The notes below the pieces were generated by a model. That model was given only the letters and a program-made list of their open reading frames with translations. It had not been told where the DNA came from and made no database searches. Below are positions 35,901-47,511 of a stretch of DNA of 64,000 bases, piece by piece. The stretch is from Cichorium intybus (taxonomy: Eukaryota > Streptophyta > Magnoliopsida > Asterales > Asteraceae), in assembly GCA_023525715.1 (NCBI GenBank), contig CM042012.1:53683004-53747003 (forward strand), given 5' to 3'. How positions within the stretch are numbered: position 1 is the stretch's first letter; the number at the start of each line of letters is the position of its first letter. The position numbers were made by a program, and so were the translations under genes.

Positions 35901-36425
35901 ATTGCTTCATGGATTACATCACAAGCAATGTTGAGACGATAACATCTTATGATCTTGAGATGGAGACATATGAGTTGAAATTTGCAAGTCGGTTGTGCAT
36001 TGATAATGCGTAAATGCATCGGTAACTCGATGTTATAAAACGCATTGTTGTGTGCAATCTTGATAAGTAAAAGGCACAAGCATATGAGTCAAAGATTATT
36101 CGTTCCTTGAACCTAATGGGAAACAGATATCTGTAGGCCTCTCGATGATTTTGAAGTTGACTAAAGTGCTGGCCAGCCTGGACTAAATTGATGTGTTCAA
36201 TTAGAAGTTCTAGAGTCATAAGCAGAATCGAAAATCGGGAAATAGAGTATCAGACAGAGATTGATCTCAATCCATGTCTCGTGTCTGAAAATATCTTGTT
36301 GGATGAAGGATCATATGATCACTTATCTATGGACAGAACTGACTAGGACAGAGTTCGACAACAGTTTCTAGGAAGCTGCAGGTTGTTTATTAACCAGAAG
36401 ATAAATTAAAGTCATAGACTTATCC
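32909..36425 (+). other. Non-coding 3' two-fifths of copia copy B
   Basis: About 3.5 kb without a supportable ORF on either strand. It is collinear with copy A (2925 down to 1) and copy C (50490-53026). It contains the palindrome array and short passages with one repeated phrase (gtggagcgcc...tggatcaccggcac at about 34360 and a relative at 35325). Confidence 0.65.
32970..33236 (+). repeat. Palindrome-bearing tandem repeats, copia copy B
   Basis: Three units of about 85-100 bp, each with an inverted motif TTGACTTAGAGTCA or a close variant (33008, 33096 and 33188 regions). Confidence 0.7.
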
Positions 36426-36436
36426 AAGTGGGAGAC
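36426..36436 (+). promoter_or_regulatory. Polypurine tract, copia copy B
   Basis: AAGTGGGAGAC directly precedes the 3' LTR. Confidence 0.8.
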
Positions 36437-37198
36437 TGTTGGATTAGGTGTCTAAGCCATGACTTTATATTTGTATTTATCTTGTTGATTGAAGCAAAGT
36501 CCATTTGGGTTGCCCTCATAGCAGGAGGATTGATGTAGAAGTCAGTAGAGAGAAAGGTTGATTTATTAATTGTTTAATAAATCAATAGAAATAAATAAAT
36601 AGTTTATTAATATATTTAAGTGTTAATATATTAATTAGAAACTATAATAATTAATTAGAAATTAATCTAGAATTAATTGGATTTAATTTGGAGATTAATT
36701 TAATTAACTAAAAGTACAGGGGCTGGTTTTGTAATTATTCAATAGTTGAATATTGTCTGGCTAGTCTAGGGGTTAAAGGTGGCGAGATTTGTGGTGCCAC
36801 CGGAAGGATCTTGAAACCCTAATTAGGGTTTAAGTAAAGCCTTGTCCAATTGGTAAAAGGCTTGCAAAGTTGGGCTCTAGGATTTTAAGGTGTGCCACCT
36901 GATACTATAAATAGGGAACCCCTGGGGAACCCTAATCTGCGCCAAACACATCTCTCTGAAATAACTCTACTGTCTTCTCTCCTCCATTGCTTGGGTGTGA
37001 CTCCATTTGAGGCAGGATACTTGTGCTGCTAGCTTCTGGATCAAGAATCAAAGGTTGGTTATTCTGATTTATTCTTTAGAAATAATTGTTGGCCTTTAGA
37101 TTTTTATTATATGTTCATAGTAGAAAAACATAGATCTTATTTAGGGTTGCATGTGAACTTAGGAATTTTCTAGTTCATAGTTTGTATAAAACCCTTCA
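36437..37198 (+). repeat. 3' LTR of copia copy B
   Basis: 762 bp, same ends as the 5' LTR, TATA box at 36906-36914. Followed by the atagg duplication. Confidence 0.92.
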
Positions 37199-37203
37199 AT
37201 AGG

Positions 37204-37850
37204 TACACGCAAAATAGGTACCATGCGTGGTGCATGACTACCATACCTTTCAGCGTAACGTGGTCAACCAAATGATCGAGGGTCCAAGTTTTGTTTGGTA
37301 CAAATGATATGTTTTAGACTAGTGGGAGTGGGCTCGACAACATCGTCAATATTGCTGATGTGGCTCGACAAACACCGCGGTGCTCGGTATGCCAAGGTTT
37401 TCCGCCACCTTCGGCACCCCCTTTGCCACTTCATTTCTCCATTATTTATTTTTTTAATCGTTTTTTAGATTAATCTTAGATGATTCTTCTTCTTCTTTTC
37501 CTTTATAAATACAAACCCTACATTTATATGTTAACTACATCAAACAATTTATCTCATACACTATCTGCTTAATCTTTCTACAACACACCAAAATGTCGTC
37601 CTCAAACTCCTTAAGCAATCAAAAGACACAAACTAGAAGCACCCAAATTAACCCTTCATCACTCTACTACCAACAAATGAATCGACCTATTTTTCACCCC
37701 CGACTTTCCATGGTGGTATGTAAATTATCCCCAATCATAACCTATTTTTTCAACCTAAGTGCGAATGTATTCTGAAAACCCAACCCAATCTCAAACCAAA
37801 AAACGAATCAAGTCTTGAAAAATAAGGAATTCCCCCAATAGAAAGGACCG
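37204..37850 (+). pseudogene. PIF/Harbinger-associated Myb/SANT-type ORF, 5' part, copy 1
   Basis: A promoter-like stretch (tttataaatacaaaccct at about 37503) leads to ATG 37593 and an N-terminus rich in Ser/Asn/Gln: MSSSNSLSNQKTQTRSTQIN. The reading frame then decays and is cut at about 37850 by hAT-derived sequence. The same block, more complete, is at 39062-40185. The assignment rests on that copy's C-terminal motifs. Confidence 0.5.
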
Positions 37851-38750
37851 TTTAAAACATGTTTTGGGCCTCCGGTGAAAAGAAAAAAATGGGTCTTTTA
37901 AAGTCACAAGTATAATAAAAATTTTAAAATAGTTACAATAATTACAAAATTATTAATAATATTAATAAAAACAAAAATATGCCCATAACCCTTACAAAAA
38001 CAATCACTTTAAAGAAAAATACTTCTTGATTTTTTAAATGCAAAATCATTGATAATTGTAGCATGATCAATTTTGTCTAACATATCTTTCTCTATACATA
38101 ATATTTTCAAGCCATTCAACATTATTGTGATATTGTTGACCTTAGGTAATCTTCAATAACTTCAATTTTGAAAACTTTTTTCTGCAGATGCAACGATAAC
38201 AAGAATGGCTAATAATATTCTATAAGCAATAAAAACTTTTGGGTAACAATCGGCAGATTTATCAAAGTCTAAAATTTCAACTGTCGACATTATATTATTA
38301 GGTAAATCATTTGCAAAACTTTGAATTCTGAAAAAATATCATTTGAATCCATATCAGACGCATCATCATGAACCTAAAGAATAACCCATCTAACAATTGA
38401 TTCAATCATTAAAATCAGTAATCTATTTCTATTTCAGAAATCAGAATCTTAAGGTGTAAGAAAATTAGTAAAACACGATCAAGTTCAATTTCAAATATCA
38501 GATTCTTACTTCATTTTTTAGAACCATGCGACAAAAATCAAGAACCAAAATCGTGTGACAAAATCCAAACGAACCAACCGTGAATATGAAAATCAAAAGT
38601 TGAAACAGAACTGTGAAGGTGGAGTCTCAGTCGTGCCGTTATGGTCTTGTGAACAGAATACATATATGAGATAATAGATGGAACTGAGAATTGGGAATCG
38701 TGATTCGGTGAGATTGATTTGTTAACTGTGTAACTGTGTTGACATCACGA
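37850..38750 (-). mobile_element. hAT-family transposon fragment
   Basis: This stretch separates the two Harbinger-associated copies. It contains the 3' end of a hAT transposase gene on the minus strand plus adjoining non-coding sequence. The edges are approximate and no terminal repeats or duplication were identified. Confidence 0.45.
38030..38360 (-). pseudogene. hAT transposase C-terminal dimerisation domain, decayed
   Basis: On the minus strand one reads, with breaks, SVEILDF-like, DKSADCYPKVFIAYRILLAI, then VIVASAEKSFQN, then LNGLKILCIEKDML and IINDFA. This is the order of the hAT C-terminal domain (PF05699) of the plant zinc-finger MYM/TTF-type family. The catalytic core is absent and stops interrupt the frame. 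Confidence 0.65.
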
Positions 38751-38752
38751 CT

Positions 38753-39650
38753 TCTGGATCAATTATTCAAAGATATACTCATTACCTTAAATCATTCTTA
38801 ATTTTTATAATATAACAGTTAATTCTATTTTAGAGAAAGAAAAAGAGGAAGAAAGAGAGAGAGAGGCATGATCAGGTGTGACTACCTTCACGTTTCATCA
38901 CACCACACCAAGGCGCGGGGTAGTGTTTATATGTGGTCACACTTGCTACATGCTACATAGGCACCACACAGTTTGTAGCTACCTATCTTTCAACATAATG
39001 TCATCGGCCAAATGATTGAGGGTCTAAGTTTCATTTGGTACAATTGATGTGATTTAGACTAGTGGGAGTGTGCTCGACAACACCTTTAATATCGCTGATG
39101 TGGCTCGACAAACACCGTGTGGGGTGCTTGGCATACCGAAGTTTTGTGCCAGACTCAGCACTCCTTTGCCACTTCCTCTCTCCTCCGTTTATTCTTTTTG
39201 AACGTTTTTTAAGATTTAAAATTATTATTATTTTCCCTTTTTTCTTTATAAATACAAACCCTATACTTACATTTTAACCATATAAGAATTTTTGTCTCAA
39301 ACATTATCTACTCAATCTTTCTACCACACACCAAAATTTCATCTTCAAACTCCCACGACAACCAAAAGAACCAACTAGAAGCACCCGAACCCTTAATCAC
39401 TATATCGACGATAAATGGACTAAACTATTATTTCACCCCGACTTTCCATTATGGTGGTATGGCACTGTATTATGCAAATTATCCCCAATCTCAAATTTTT
39501 TTAAAACCCTAAGTTCGAACCTTTCAAATATGTTCCAGAAACCCAACGCAATCCTAACTTGAACCTCAATCCCAGACTAAAACACGAGTCGAGTCTTGAA
39601 AAAAAAGGGAATGCCCCTAATAAACCTTGGGAATAGAAATAAAAAAGGGC
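38753..39650 (+). repeat. Second copy of the Harbinger-associated block
   Basis: Homologous to 29836-30104 plus 37204-37850. Shared features include the passage gactagtgggagtg...gctcgacaa and the TATA region tttataaatacaaaccct. Confidence 0.65.
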
Positions 39651-40185
39651 TTGGCCCGTGCATGTCAATATATCGGAGGACTCAACGATTGACAACGACA
39701 AAAAATGTTCATTTTTTGGAAGTAAATTCATGAACGTTTCCTCAAAGAAATAAATCAATGAGACTGTCAGACAAAAGACCAAGTGTACACAAATGGGGAA
39801 TACAAAAAAGTTGTAATGCTATTTGCTTCTTTGTTTAACACCTTACAAAGCCAATGACGAAGTGGTCAAAGTGATGCGGCCATTTTAAACAAGACGCTCG
39901 AAATGTTCAACTTAGAACATAGGAAATGTTTCAAACATATTGAGTTTTGGAATGTTGTCAAAGATTGTCCAAAATAGCGTGCATTACCGATGATCGAAAC
40001 ACATATTGGTGGTTCTAAAAGATCAAAAACATCTGATTCTAACTACACTACGTCATGGGATGTTCGTGTCAGGATAAACCTCAATGATGATGACTTGGTT
40101 GAGATTGGATTGCCTACTAGTCCAATGGGAAGAGACAGTCAAACGAAAGGGCAAAGGTAAATCATCAACTTCACAGGGAAACCGT
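39330..40185 (+). pseudogene. PIF/Harbinger-associated Myb/SANT (NAM-associated, GST-T3-like) pseudogene, copy 2
   Basis: The start codon region of copy 1 is altered here. The C-terminal part is recognisable through frameshifts: a block like FWNVVKDCPK, then MIETHIGGSKRSKTSDSNYT, then RINLNDDDLVEIGLPTSPMG (about 39940-40140). Such sequences belong to plant proteins with a Myb/SANT and a NAM-associated domain (PF14303) that are often labelled 'glutathione S-transferase T3-like' and travel with PIF/Harbinger transposons. Several stops are present. Confidence 0.6.
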
Positions 40186-40239
40186 TTTGATGATATATAA
40201 GAAATGATGTTGGAGATTGACATTGCTATATTTATACAT

Positions 40240-41660
40240 ATATTTATGTGATATTAGAATACTTTGAACTATAAAATGATATACATCGGGACAAATAGTA
40301 CTTAATATACCTCGGATTTGCGTTTTACAGGACAAACGAGTAGTTGAGCAAAAAGGAACGAAAAGGAGCGGAAAATAGACTAGAATTAGAACAATGAAGA
40401 AAATGTTTCTAATTAAAGAACATGGCGCATACAAAAAGAGTTACTGATGTGACGTAGGAACCATCGCGATGCCATGACATGTGATCACGATGCGACAACA
40501 GATAACAATTGCGAGAAATGCGGGGACAATTATATATTGCAACGCGATCCAGATGTCGTAGCATCACATTCACGAGGAAGTTTAAAATCCTTATAAATAG
40601 ATGAACCCCTCATTCCATTAGAATAACTTTGAGAGAGATCGATAACCTTCGATACTTTTCGACTTCCAGAGCAGAGTTGAATCCATTCCAAGGACGAATC
40701 CCAAGCACAAGATTGAATGATCGAGCAAGTAATCAATCAGTTTTAGATTCGGTTTGCTATGTTTACATATTTGTTCTGAATCTTTTTGATTATGTTGCTG
40801 ATTATAAGATAAAACACTAATGATTTACTTGGTTTTAATTAAAGACTAGTTTTTTTGTTTGATTTCTATTTATAAAGTAATTTAATCTATCATAATTGTT
40901 TATTCAAAAAACCATATATGTTAAAGTTTATATTTTATGACTTATTGCTGAGTTTTTATGACTTAGATGACCATTCTAGTTATAAAGCTTCAACCTTGAT
41001 AGTTTATGATAATTAAACCAACAAGACGAGTGAATGACCAATTCCTAGGATTAGGTCAATAAAATTAGGACTTTAATGTATGACATAGTTTGTAATAGAT
41101 GACCAATCTTTACAATTAGTTAATTCTTGTGACCACTAAAACTAACCAGAACAAATCTTGAATGATATGAACTGCATAGCTGATAATAAAGTTAGGTAAT
41201 TAGCATGGCCATTGCAATTAAACAACTTTAGATGTCATATGGTTAGTTAGTATTCAGACCAATAAGCTATTCACTTTAGGAATCGGCGAACGACTTTGTA
41301 TTAACCATTGCACTACTGAGAATCAACCATAACTAGGAAGTTTTCAAACCAAGTAAAACACCTTCGTGGCATGTTTCAATCTTGATCCCAAACCTATCTT
41401 TTATATAATTCTTTAGTTTATTTAATTTTAAATTCCCCTATTTTAGTTTATTGTTTGTTTAATTAGCAATTAGATATACTAAAATTATCATGCTTGTTCC
41501 CCAAGTGTTCAACAACCCATTCTTACCAACTATGCTATTTTTTGATTAGGTATAATGCCTAGTGTGACAGTCTGTAGTTTTGATATATTCGTTTTATAAA
41601 TTTTAAACAAGATTTTGGGACCAGTTTTTGGCACCAGGATTGGTCACAAACACATCAAGT
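40240..41660 (+). repeat. Athila-like LTR (5' LTR, left edge uncertain)
   Basis: It lies directly upstream of an Athila-type primer site. It has a TATA box (ccttataaatagatg at about 40590) and the long R/U5 usual for this group. The right edge is near 41655-41663; the left edge is a guess. Confidence 0.5.
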
Positions 41661-41663
41661 TTA

Positions 41664-41681
41664 TGGCGTCATTGTCGGGGA
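41664..41681 (+). promoter_or_regulatory. Athila-type primer binding site, mutated
   Basis: tggcgtcattgtcgggga resembles the tRNA-Asp-type site, TGGCGCCGTTGCCGGGGA, with three differences that are all transitions. Confidence 0.7.
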
Positions 41682-41940
41682 ATGGCTTAATTATATTTAG
41701 TTTATTTAAATGTTAGTTATTCGATCTTTTTTGTGGGAATTTTCTCACAAAAATTTTTATCTCTTGTTTTTATTAGAAGTTACGTGACACGTAGTTTATT
41801 CAGTTAGCCTTTTTACATGCTTAAGTGATGCATTCCTTATTAGGATGCAAAGTGTAATTTATTCATAAACTTTTTTCTTTTTGTATACGTAATTTTTTGT
41901 TCAGTTAACTTGCTCTAATTCGTTTGCTCACAAATAGGGT

Positions 41941-43300
41941 ATGACCAGAAGATTTGAAGCAGAAAAAGCTACAGCATTCAAAGAGCCCGATAGAGAATTA
42001 CATAATTTGCGGAAATAAAACCTAAAAGAGAAGGAATATATGGGTGACGTAAACGGCATTGTTGAACTTTCCATGGAAAAATATGCTAGCCGTACTACTA
42101 AGAGAATTGGGTCAGGACTAGTTCACCCATCGATTCTTGCTGTAACTAAATTTGCGATCAAGGGCCAATTACTGCACCTTCTACGGGAGACTCCTTTCCA
42201 TGTGAAGGAGGATAAAGATGCTAACCAACACATTAAGGTAGTGCTAGAGATATCTGATTACTTTAACATTCCGAGAATCAACCAAGATGTTATAATGTTG
42301 AGGGTGTTTGTAATAACCCTCTAGGGAGTTGTGAAACATTGGTTGAAGTCTATTCCATCCCAATCTGTTACCACATCATCTGAAGGACCACTTTATCAAG
42401 CATTTCAGTCCACCCTCCAAGATAGCCAAAATAAAGGCTAAAATTCAAAATTTCCAACAACTTGATGACGAGACTCTCTACGATGCTGGGGAAAGATTCA
42501 AGAGATTCTTCAAAATTGTCCTCAGCATGACCTTAATGCTCACCAGATGATCCAAACCTTTTATAACGGGATATATGAAACTACCAGAGATCTTGTTGAT
42601 TCTCAAGGCTCGATACCAAAGAAGACTCTAATCGTGGGGTATGCATTATTGGAGGAAATTTCAAATCATTCTCACCAATGGCACTCCTCAAGGGATGCTT
42701 CTCTAAGGAAGAAATCATCTGGAGGCAACACTAATAACTTGGCTGCACTGAATGCCAAGCTTGATGCTCTTGGGAGAGATATAAAGAAGGTTAAATAAAA
42801 CCATCCATGCCATGCAGGTTAGTTGTGACAACTATAAGGATCCCCACATAAAAGGACTACCTTTTAGATGAAGATGGGAACAAGAAATCCCAAGTCTGCG
42901 ATTCATCTGAGGATAGGTTTGATGACAGGAGGTTTCACAACAATAATTGGAAATGTTATAATGAATATAAAAAGGATCAAGCTAAGCGATACAAGCAGGA
43001 AAGCTAGGGTTTCTACAGGAGGGACCAACAATAGGAGGCTCCTAAGAAACTTGAGAAGATACTAGTTTTGAAGACATGCTCACCCGGTTTCCCGAAGCTT
43101 CGGACCGAATGGATAGAGAGACGGAGGAGTTAGTGAGGAAGCTGCACTTAAGAATTAGTAGGCTTCTATCCTAAATATAGAAACTCAAGTGGGCCAGATC
43201 TCTAGAGTCTCGCAAAATCGCTTCCCAAGAACTCTTCAATGCTATACAGAGAAGAACCATAAGGCCAACTAAAGACTAAAGAAGAGTCCAACTAATGACT
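41941..43300 (+). pseudogene. Athila-like gag, decayed and truncated
   Basis: Reading with breaks: KFAIKGQLLHLLRETPFHVK, then HIKVVLEISDYFNIP, then MLRVFVITL stop, VVKHWLKSIPS, QTFYNGIYETTRDLVDSQGS, ALLEEISNHSHQW, and near the end ETQVGQISRVSQNRFPRTL. This is the block order of Athila gag. Stops and frameshifts occur at about 42018, 42322 and in between. Sequence identity ends at 43300, where another element begins. Confidence 0.7.
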
Positions 43301-43585
43301 TGTAACATCTCCCACTCACACCTACCAAAATATTGTCCATTTTGGGAACCTGACATGAAAACTTCCCAGGGAGGTCACCCATCCCGAAAATTTCTCCCAC
43401 CTAGGCATGCTTAACGGTCAAAAAATAAGCCGCGTATATTTCCAACCAACAGCCCCACATGGTCCCACTAGTGTGCCCCAATATTCCTAATCATGGAATG
43501 CATTATTATGCGTGTCCTACCACTTCTTTAATCATGGAGATGAATAATTGAGTTGGAGCGACTACTTTAATAATTTAATTTTACA
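43301..43585 (-). mobile_element. Candidate Cassandra-like (5S-bearing) LTR
   Basis: It starts TGTAACATCTCCCAC and a matching ...TTTTACA end occurs at 43585, giving a possible 285-bp LTR on the minus strand. It contains a 5S-rRNA-like segment, the hallmark of Cassandra TRIM elements. No target duplication was found, so the right edge is uncertain. Confidence 0.4.
43353..43415 (-). repeat. 5S rRNA-derived segment
   Basis: The minus strand reads GTTAAGCATGCCT, then about 20 diverged bases, then GGATGGGTGACCTCC and TGGGAAGT. This follows plant 5S rRNA from about nucleotide 50 onward, covering the A box and C box of its internal promoter. It is not a full 5S gene. Confidence 0.75.
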
Positions 43586-44935
43586 TTTTATACCCCTATA
43601 AATTAATATTTCTGCATATTTAATTGATTTGTTTAATTTAATAAAAGAATAAGTATTTTTATAAAACACAAATTATACCATTAGAAATGTATCGACGATG
43701 CGGTCAACCAAACATCAATATTGAATGTTATTTATATTAATTTTGTATTTAATAATTTTTTTCTTAAAATAAAAATATATTTACATTTAAAACCCCTATA
43801 CTTTTCAAACTTATATTTAACCGGTTTCGTTAATTTAATAAAAATATAAGATAAAAAATTAATATTATTAAATTACCGATTTTTGAAAATTATACCTCTT
43901 TTGATGAAAATCGGATATTTTATATAAACATTGTTTATTAAAAGGGCTATTACAAGGGCTGTTTAGTAATTAACTATTTTTAATAGTCGAAAATGTCAAT
44001 ACTAATATTTTGAGGGATCTTTTACGAAAAAAATTCTACTATAAATAAGAGATGAATGATCAGTGATCACAAACCAAACCACACCAACAAAAGTTACATA
44101 GAGACACTGAGAGTGAGAGCTAGAAGTAGAGATTAGAGTGGTAAATAAAGCGAGTTCAAGTTAGAGGCAAGAAACGACAGAAGCTTTCTGAGGCGATCTC
44201 CTAAAACTTTGGTGATAAATTCTTCATCGACGCTAAGGCAAGTATATACCCGAATACATGTCCCTATATATTAAAATGTTTTATTATAGTTTTAAAATCT
44301 GTGAATTGACGAAAAATATGTTTTTGAAGGATGTTTCTTTCAGTAGAGGACTATTTAGGATGTTTTTGCATGTGATCATTTAACTGTGCATACATTTTTA
44401 AGGATTTGGGGGTAAGAATCAACGACATTGCCTAGCCGTATTGCATGTCGGCTCATTTAGTGGCACTGCTCGACGGGACTGCCTGGCCTCCTGCTTCACA
44501 ATGCCACTGGGTAGCACTGCTTGACGACACGACCTTCAGTTAGTCGAGCCTAAATTGGGCTGGCCCAAGGCCTGACCTAATTGCTCTTTCCTGATCCTTT
44601 AAATACAACACTTTCTCCTCCATGGAGGGGACCCCCCACTTCTCGGACCTATGTCCCTATTACACACATATACTCTTCACACCAAAATGGCAATATGGTT
44701 TTCTTCCACCAGGAGGAACCATCTCTTCTTACATACCAATCTGACTTATCGTCGGAGCGTGATCCCAGGGCATCGTCCTTGGGAAGGTTCTAAAAGTTTT
44801 GTTCTTTGATGACAACTAGCAATCAAGTCGGGAACTCGCTAATGACACCTATCTCTGATCTACGACCCAGATCTGACACCAAGACCCGATGCTTCGATTT
44901 TAGTTCACACCAACAGATGGTTCATACTTTAGACG
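43586..44935. other. LTR-like debris
   Basis: There is a TATA box (ctataaataag, about 44038) followed by an AG-rich transcribed-leader-like stretch, then at about 44580 a second one (ctttaaataca) with GC-rich flanks. They look like promoters of decayed gypsy LTRs, but I cannot set element borders. Confidence 0.3.
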
Positions 44936-45746
44936 ATGGGTTCCAAAGTCCCAATAAGCATAACATATCATCCAAAAATAGATGGACAAAGTGAAAGAAC
45001 GATTCAGATGATACGAGCCTGTGTTATAGACTTTAGAGGTAGCTGGGATGACTACTTGTCATTAGTGGAATTCCCCTACAATAATAGTTATCGTTCCAAC
45101 ATCAAAATGACACCATTTGAGGCGTGTATGGTGAACCGTGTAGAACGCCAACTTGCTGGACACAAGTTGGAGAAAGACCGCTAGCAGGGCCCAATATTAT
45201 AACCGAAACAAAGGCTAAGATCAAAGAAATAGGTGACCATATACATATGACACAAGAACGTCAAAAACAATACACCGGAAAACGTCAAAAACCATTGGAG
45301 TTTCAGGTAGGAGATATGATCATGTTGAAGGTGTCCCTGTGGAAGGGTATTATTCGTTTCGGAAAAAGGGGAAAATTAAGTCCCTGATTCATTGGACCCT
45401 TCCGGATTTCCCAGAGAATTGGAGCTGTAGCTTGTCGCTTTGAGCTTCCGAGTGAGCTTCAAGGTATTCACAATGTGTTTCATGTGTCATGTCTTCAAAA
45501 AACTTTATTTGATTAATCTATGAAAGTGTCGTTAGCTGAGATAGAGGTGGATGAAAAGCTACAATAATAGGAATAACCGAAAAGATATTGGATCGGAAGG
45601 AGAAAAATCTGCAAAACAAAAATGTTGGACTTGTAAAAGTCCAATGGCGACACCATAGGGGTGCGTATGGAACTTAGGAGTCAGAAGAAGAATTCAGGAC
45701 TAGAAATCTGTATTTATTTCAAGAGATTCCGAGGACGAAATCTTTT
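44936..45746 (+). pseudogene. Chromovirus integrase C-terminus and chromodomain region, decayed
   Basis: TYHPKIDGQSERTIQMIRAC, then VIDFRGSWDDYLSLVEFPYN, then after a one-base shift near 45121-45126 RTPTCW, LEFQVGDMIMLKVSLWKGII and RFGKRGKLSP stop. Beyond the stop the frame continues as a chromodomain-type tail near 45530-45700. Only the last third of integrase is present, so upstream pol has been lost. It is Ty3/gypsy chromovirus, unlike gypsy-1. Confidence 0.75.
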
Positions 45747-45761
45747 GAAGGAGGGAGGTCT
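45747..45761 (+). promoter_or_regulatory. Polypurine tract of the chromovirus fragment
   Basis: GAAGGAGGGAGGTCT immediately precedes an LTR start TGTGACAC. Confidence 0.65.
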
Positions 45762-46984
45762 TGTGACACTTTTTTTAGACGACCAAGGTATGTGTAATTA
45801 AGTTTAGTTATACTTTGTTCTAGTTGGTTGATTATGTGTAACTGGAAGTGTGTAGATGAAGTTCTCTAATGTGTATTATTGGAATATAATCTGTAGTAGA
45901 AAAGCTGTAAATGGAAACATAGACAAAACCTGAATTTGGGCAAAGCTAAGTACCACAGTGTACTTAGCACCGCTATTAATATTTGGTCGTAGAGCTATCA
46001 TAGTTGGTTGCCATTCTATAAAGTTTTAACAAAGTAGAAAGCCTAAAGAGGCAATACCTTGATCACGACCCTATATGAGGACCTAGTGACGTGATGACTC
46101 CACACTTAGCGACACGGCCTTATGAGTTAGCGATATGATTAACAGTACAACATAAGTCCTTTTGAGTCATTAATATGTCATTTGGGTGAAAACCCCTTCC
46201 TTAGACAAAACACAAATCAAAAGCTGAAACTCTTGAATTGGAATTTAAAGGCCTTTGAAGGGTGAATATTGAGTGAAGATTTACTTGTAGTAACAAGTAG
46301 TACTTGGAAATTGAGGCAAGAACTCCAAAAACCTTGATGGAACTTATTCGTTTACATGAAAGATTACGAAGGTTGTTAAACTTGTGATCTCCGGTGAATT
46401 CGATTTTTCTACCTAGTTGTAATAACTGGAAATCATTGTATTAAGGAATTTTATGGTGATGAGAAGGTTGGAACAATCCAGACCCGGACAAGTGGCTGTT
46501 CTCCAAAAACATTTAGAAGGGAAATAGGTCGTGAAAACATAGCCAAAATTAATGTTTTCCTATCTCAAAACCACATAGACCCGTTTGGGTGGGTTTGTCT
46601 CGGTTGTGTTGACCCAACACCCATTTTGACCACCAAACACAAAAACATTCATAACGTTTTGTTCCGATATCCGTTTTTGATGATGTTTTCGCACATGTAC
46701 TCATAGAAAGATAACATATATTCAAAAAAAATATTCCATGAAAGATCTCCCAATAAAATCAATTTCAATCATTTGAAACTTTAATGTTATACTTTTCTTT
46801 ACAAACCTATCTAACCCTTTATATTTCTTAAGAATTTTCCTCCCAGTCCTTATTAGAGCATTATACACATTTGAACTACCAAATTGCAATGTACATTGTA
46901 AATTAAAGAAATTCCTTGTTTGGATCCTCGTTTAATCACCTACTCAACATTAAAATGCATATAAAATATATTAAGTAGATGATA
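45762..46984 (+). repeat. 3' LTR of the chromovirus fragment (right edge unknown)
   Basis: It starts TGTGACACTTTTTT after the purine tract. The following 1.2 kb has no ORF. I could not find the closing CA or a duplication. Confidence 0.45.
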
Positions 46985-47511
46985 ACACCTGACAATGTTA
47001 ACCATTTTAGGTGTTGTTGAGCTATGTTTTAGTAGAATTATCTTCCTAAGAATGCTAACATTACTCACTTTTAGTGCGAAGGCACTTGTTTGAGTTTTAG
47101 TGCAAATGCAGGGGGATTTTGTGTAAAATTGGTAAAGTCAATGGCAAATATGAAGATCAAGTCGAAGTGACACGTACGGCGTAGAGAAAGGAAGACCACG
47201 ACGTGGACATGTGGATGAAATCTAACCCGGAAGAGTTTGAAAATTCAACACGCGAAGAAACGGGGATAAGGTTGACCCACAGCGCATACTCCACCTACAC
47301 GCGGCGCGAAGAGGCATTTTATCAACTATAAATAGAGGCTCCCAAGTCGGATTTCGGGAGCGAAGATTGATCATTTGAGTGGAACTCAGACTTCTTTGAC
47401 TCAGATGTCGTAGCTTTATAGTAGGGTTTGATAGTTGGATCGTTTTACGTTTATTTTGCTTTATTGTTTGTTGTTTAACACTTGTGCAATCGAGGGTTCT
47501 GGATTGTAGAA
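46985..47511 (+). repeat. LTR fragment interrupted by copia copy C
   Basis: GC-rich U3-like sequence, a TATA box (aactataaatagaggc at about 47325) and a transcribed leader stop abruptly where copia C begins. The last five bases, tagaa (47507-47511), should be the copia target duplication. Confidence 0.45.

Larger units (their letters stand above)
30105..37198 (+). mobile_element. Complete Ty1/copia-type element, copy B, gag-only
   Basis: The 7094-bp element has two full LTRs (30105-30867 and 36437-37198), a tRNA-Met primer site, one gag ORF, a polypurine tract and a 5-bp duplication atagg (30100-30104 and 37199-37203). By eye the LTRs differ at about 30 sites, or 3-4%. Roughly 3.5 kb after gag has no long ORF and no pol motif, yet it aligns with copies A and C. 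It is therefore non-autonomous as it stands, like reported plant TR-GAG elements. Confidence 0.92.

Noticed and set aside
43353..43415. Functional 5S rRNA gene
   Set aside because: Only about half of the 5S sequence is present, with a diverged middle and no terminator-flanked full unit.
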